From assembly GCA_016191565.1 (NCBI GenBank), contig JACPWA010000037.1, positions 1 through 7,266 of the forward strand: a stretch of 7,266 bases of DNA, given 5' to 3'. The notes beneath the pieces are model-generated. The model ran no database searches. It saw only the letters and a list, made by a program, of their open reading frames with translations, and was not told where the DNA came from. Every line of letters starts with the position of its first letter. Positions within the stretch are counted from its first letter, which is position 1. Below are positions 6,274 to 7,266 of the stretch, one piece after another. The translations under genes were made by a program, and so were the position numbers. This stretch comes from Simkania negevensis (GTDB lineage Bacteria; Chlamydiota; Chlamydiia; Chlamydiales; Simkaniaceae).

Positions 6274-6301
6274 AAAACCTGTTACTTTAGGTTATAAAAC
6301 A

Positions 6302-7177
6302 ATGCAAGGACATGGAATACCAGGAAATTTTGGAGGTTTAAGTGAAGAATGTTCCTCTTCTAGCTATTCTAAGATCGTGATTTTGCCTGTCCCTTTTGAT
6401 CAGACTACGACCTACCAGCAGGGAGCAGACCAGGGACCTCAGGCGCTCATTGAAGCTTCTCGCAATCTGGAGCTTTATGATATTGAAACCGACTCAGAAG
6501 TCTATCGAAAGGGGATCTACACCGCTCCTGCAGTAAAACAAAAAAAGAGTCAGAAAATGCTTGAGGCGGTCTATGAGAAAGTAAATGAATTTTTACAGTT
6601 GGGAAAGTTTGTGGTGACGTTAGGAGGGGAGCATTCGATCTCCTTTGCCCCGATTAAAGCTCATCTCGAACAATTTGGCCCTCTGAGCATTCTTCAATTC
6701 GATGCTCACTCCGATCTCATCGAAGCCTATGAAGGAGATCCTTATAGCCATGCATCGGTGATGGCACGGGTTAAAGAACTTCCTGCTGTAGCTAATATCG
6801 TTTCTGTAGGGATCCGCAGCATGGCACAAGAGGAGAGAGCTGCTCTTGATCCTGAGTGCACTTTTTTTGCTCATAATCTTTATGAAGACTTCCATTGGGT
6901 GGAAAAAGTTCTTGAAAAGCTTCATCCCTTAGTTTATGTTACCTTTGATCTTGATGTTTTTGACTGCTCTTTAATGCCTTCTACAGGCACTCCAGAACCA
7001 GGAGGACTGAGTTGGCATCAGGCGACAAAGTGCTTGAGAGAGGTAGCACGCAGGCGAGAAATCGTAGGATTTGATATAGTAGAACTATGTCCCATCCCCT
7101 ACCTTGTCGCTCCCAATTATCTCGCAGCAAAACTGGTATATAAACTTCTAAGCTATATTTTTGATCAGAGGAAATGA
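6302..7177 (+). CDS. speB: Agmatinase (ureohydrolase family)
   Basis: This is a Mn-dependent ureohydrolase, assigned as agmatinase, which splits agmatine into putrescine and urea. All six metal ligands of the family are seen: His111 in GGEHSI, Asp134/His136/Asp138 in DAHSD, and Asp216/Asp218 in TFDLDVFD. The signature continues through TGTPEPGGLSW (228-238). His150 in YSHASVMAR fits the conserved substrate-side histidine. The length of 291 is normal. The ATG at 6302 is chosen because the conserved NFGGL and KIVILPVPF segments begin at residues 9 and 24. Its ribosome binding site is weak (TTTAGG at 6287-6291, possibly paired with AACCT at 6276-6280). Arginase or another ureohydrolase cannot be fully excluded by motifs, but its place directly after speA makes agmatinase by far the best call. 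Confidence 0.94.
   Translation: MQGHGIPGNFGGLSEECSSSSYSKIVILPVPFDQTTTYQQGADQGPQALIEASRNLELYDIETDSEVYRKGIYTAPAVKQKKSQKMLEAVYEKVNEFLQLGKFVVTLGGEHSISFAPIKAHLEQFGPLSILQFDAHSDLIEAYEGDPYSHASVMARVKELPAVANIVSVGIRSMAQEERAALDPECTFFAHNLYEDFHWVEKVLEKLHPLVYVTFDLDVFDCSLMPSTGTPEPGGLSWHQATKCLREVARRREIVGFDIVELCPIPYLVAPNYLAAKLVYKLLSYIFDQRK
7167..7172 (+). promoter_or_regulatory. Ribosome binding site of the deoxyhypusine-synthase-like gene
   Basis: AGAGGA lies nine bases before the ATG at 7182 and within the last codons of speB. It favours 7182 over the second in-frame ATG at 7188 and suggests translational coupling with speB. Confidence 0.5.
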
Positions 7178-7181
7178 TTCT

Positions 7182-7266
7182 ATGGATATGCGCAGTTTTA
7201 TGAGAAAACATTACCGCCATTTTAATGCTGCTGCTTGCGTTGATGCTGCAGAAGGATGGCTCAACC
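7182..7266 (+). CDS. Deoxyhypusine synthase-family protein, N-terminal fragment (partial)
   Basis: Only the first 28 codons are in the window. The frame begins MDMRSFMRKHYRHFNAAACV and goes on DAAEGWLN. The block HYRHFNAAxxVDAAxG is typical of the N-terminus of bacterial deoxyhypusine-synthase-like proteins. These proteins lack an eIF5A substrate and are thought to transfer aminobutyl groups between polyamines. Some are shown or proposed to be homospermidine synthases (named SpeY in recent work). The start is four bases after the speB stop, so speA-speB and this gene form one unit. The product is inferred to extend putrescine to homospermidine or a related polyamine. The NAD-binding region and the active-site lysine lie beyond the window, so activity cannot be judged. 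Confidence 0.8.
   Translation, partial: MDMRSFMRKHYRHFNAAACVDAAEGWLN

Noticed and set aside
6276..6293. Small hairpin AACCT/AGGTT between speA and speB that would cover the weak speB ribosome binding site.
   Set aside because: A 5-bp AT-rich stem with an 8-base loop is too weak to claim regulation or termination.

Overview
The window looks like a piece of a chromosome from a bacterium of the phylum Chlamydiae, most likely one of the environmental (Parachlamydiales-type) lineages rather than a human or animal Chlamydia species. The main reason is the order rpsR-rplI-ispE at the left end, which matches the Chlamydia order S6-S18-L9-IspE, together with an L9 whose linker and acidic C-terminal tail resemble the chlamydial form. 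Base composition is moderate (low to mid 40s percent GC by eye). Genus assignment is not possible from this window alone. All recognisable genes lie on the + strand and coding density is high.

Layout. (1) 1-1579: the end of rpsR (S18), rplI (L9, 208 aa, with a long Glu-rich tail) and ispE (methylerythritol-phosphate isoprenoid pathway), tightly spaced. (2) 1580-1707: a 128-nt gap with no clear terminator and one abutting eight-codon mini-ORF. (3) 1708-4040: hldD and hldE overlapping by 7 nt, a two-gene unit for ADP-heptose. The HldE kinase half is intact, but its C-terminal nucleotidyltransferase half has lost its diagnostic motifs and is short. (4) 4038-4263: a palindromic repeat made of one shortened copy and one full copy (about 162 bp), probably a small non-autonomous mobile element. 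The TAG stop codon of hldE coincides with the first bases of this repeat. A terminator-like hairpin follows directly (4263-4288). (5) 4336-7266: speA (arginine decarboxylase), speB (agmatinase) and the start of a deoxyhypusine-synthase-family gene cut by the window edge.

How the genes work together. SpeA converts arginine to agmatine and SpeB hydrolyses agmatine to putrescine and urea. Bacterial deoxyhypusine-synthase-like proteins act on putrescine or spermidine aminobutyl groups, so the third gene probably extends putrescine to homospermidine or a similar polyamine. In the heptose unit, HldE phosphorylates heptose-7-phosphate, a nucleotidyltransferase must then make ADP-heptose, and HldD epimerises it. 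Because the transferase half of HldE looks dead while HldD looks intact, I infer that a separate adenylyltransferase (HldC-like) exists elsewhere in the genome, or that the pathway is altered.

The most unusual points are the degenerate HldE C-terminal domain, its stop codon lying inside a repeat, and the repeat itself, in which two left arms can pair with the same right arm.
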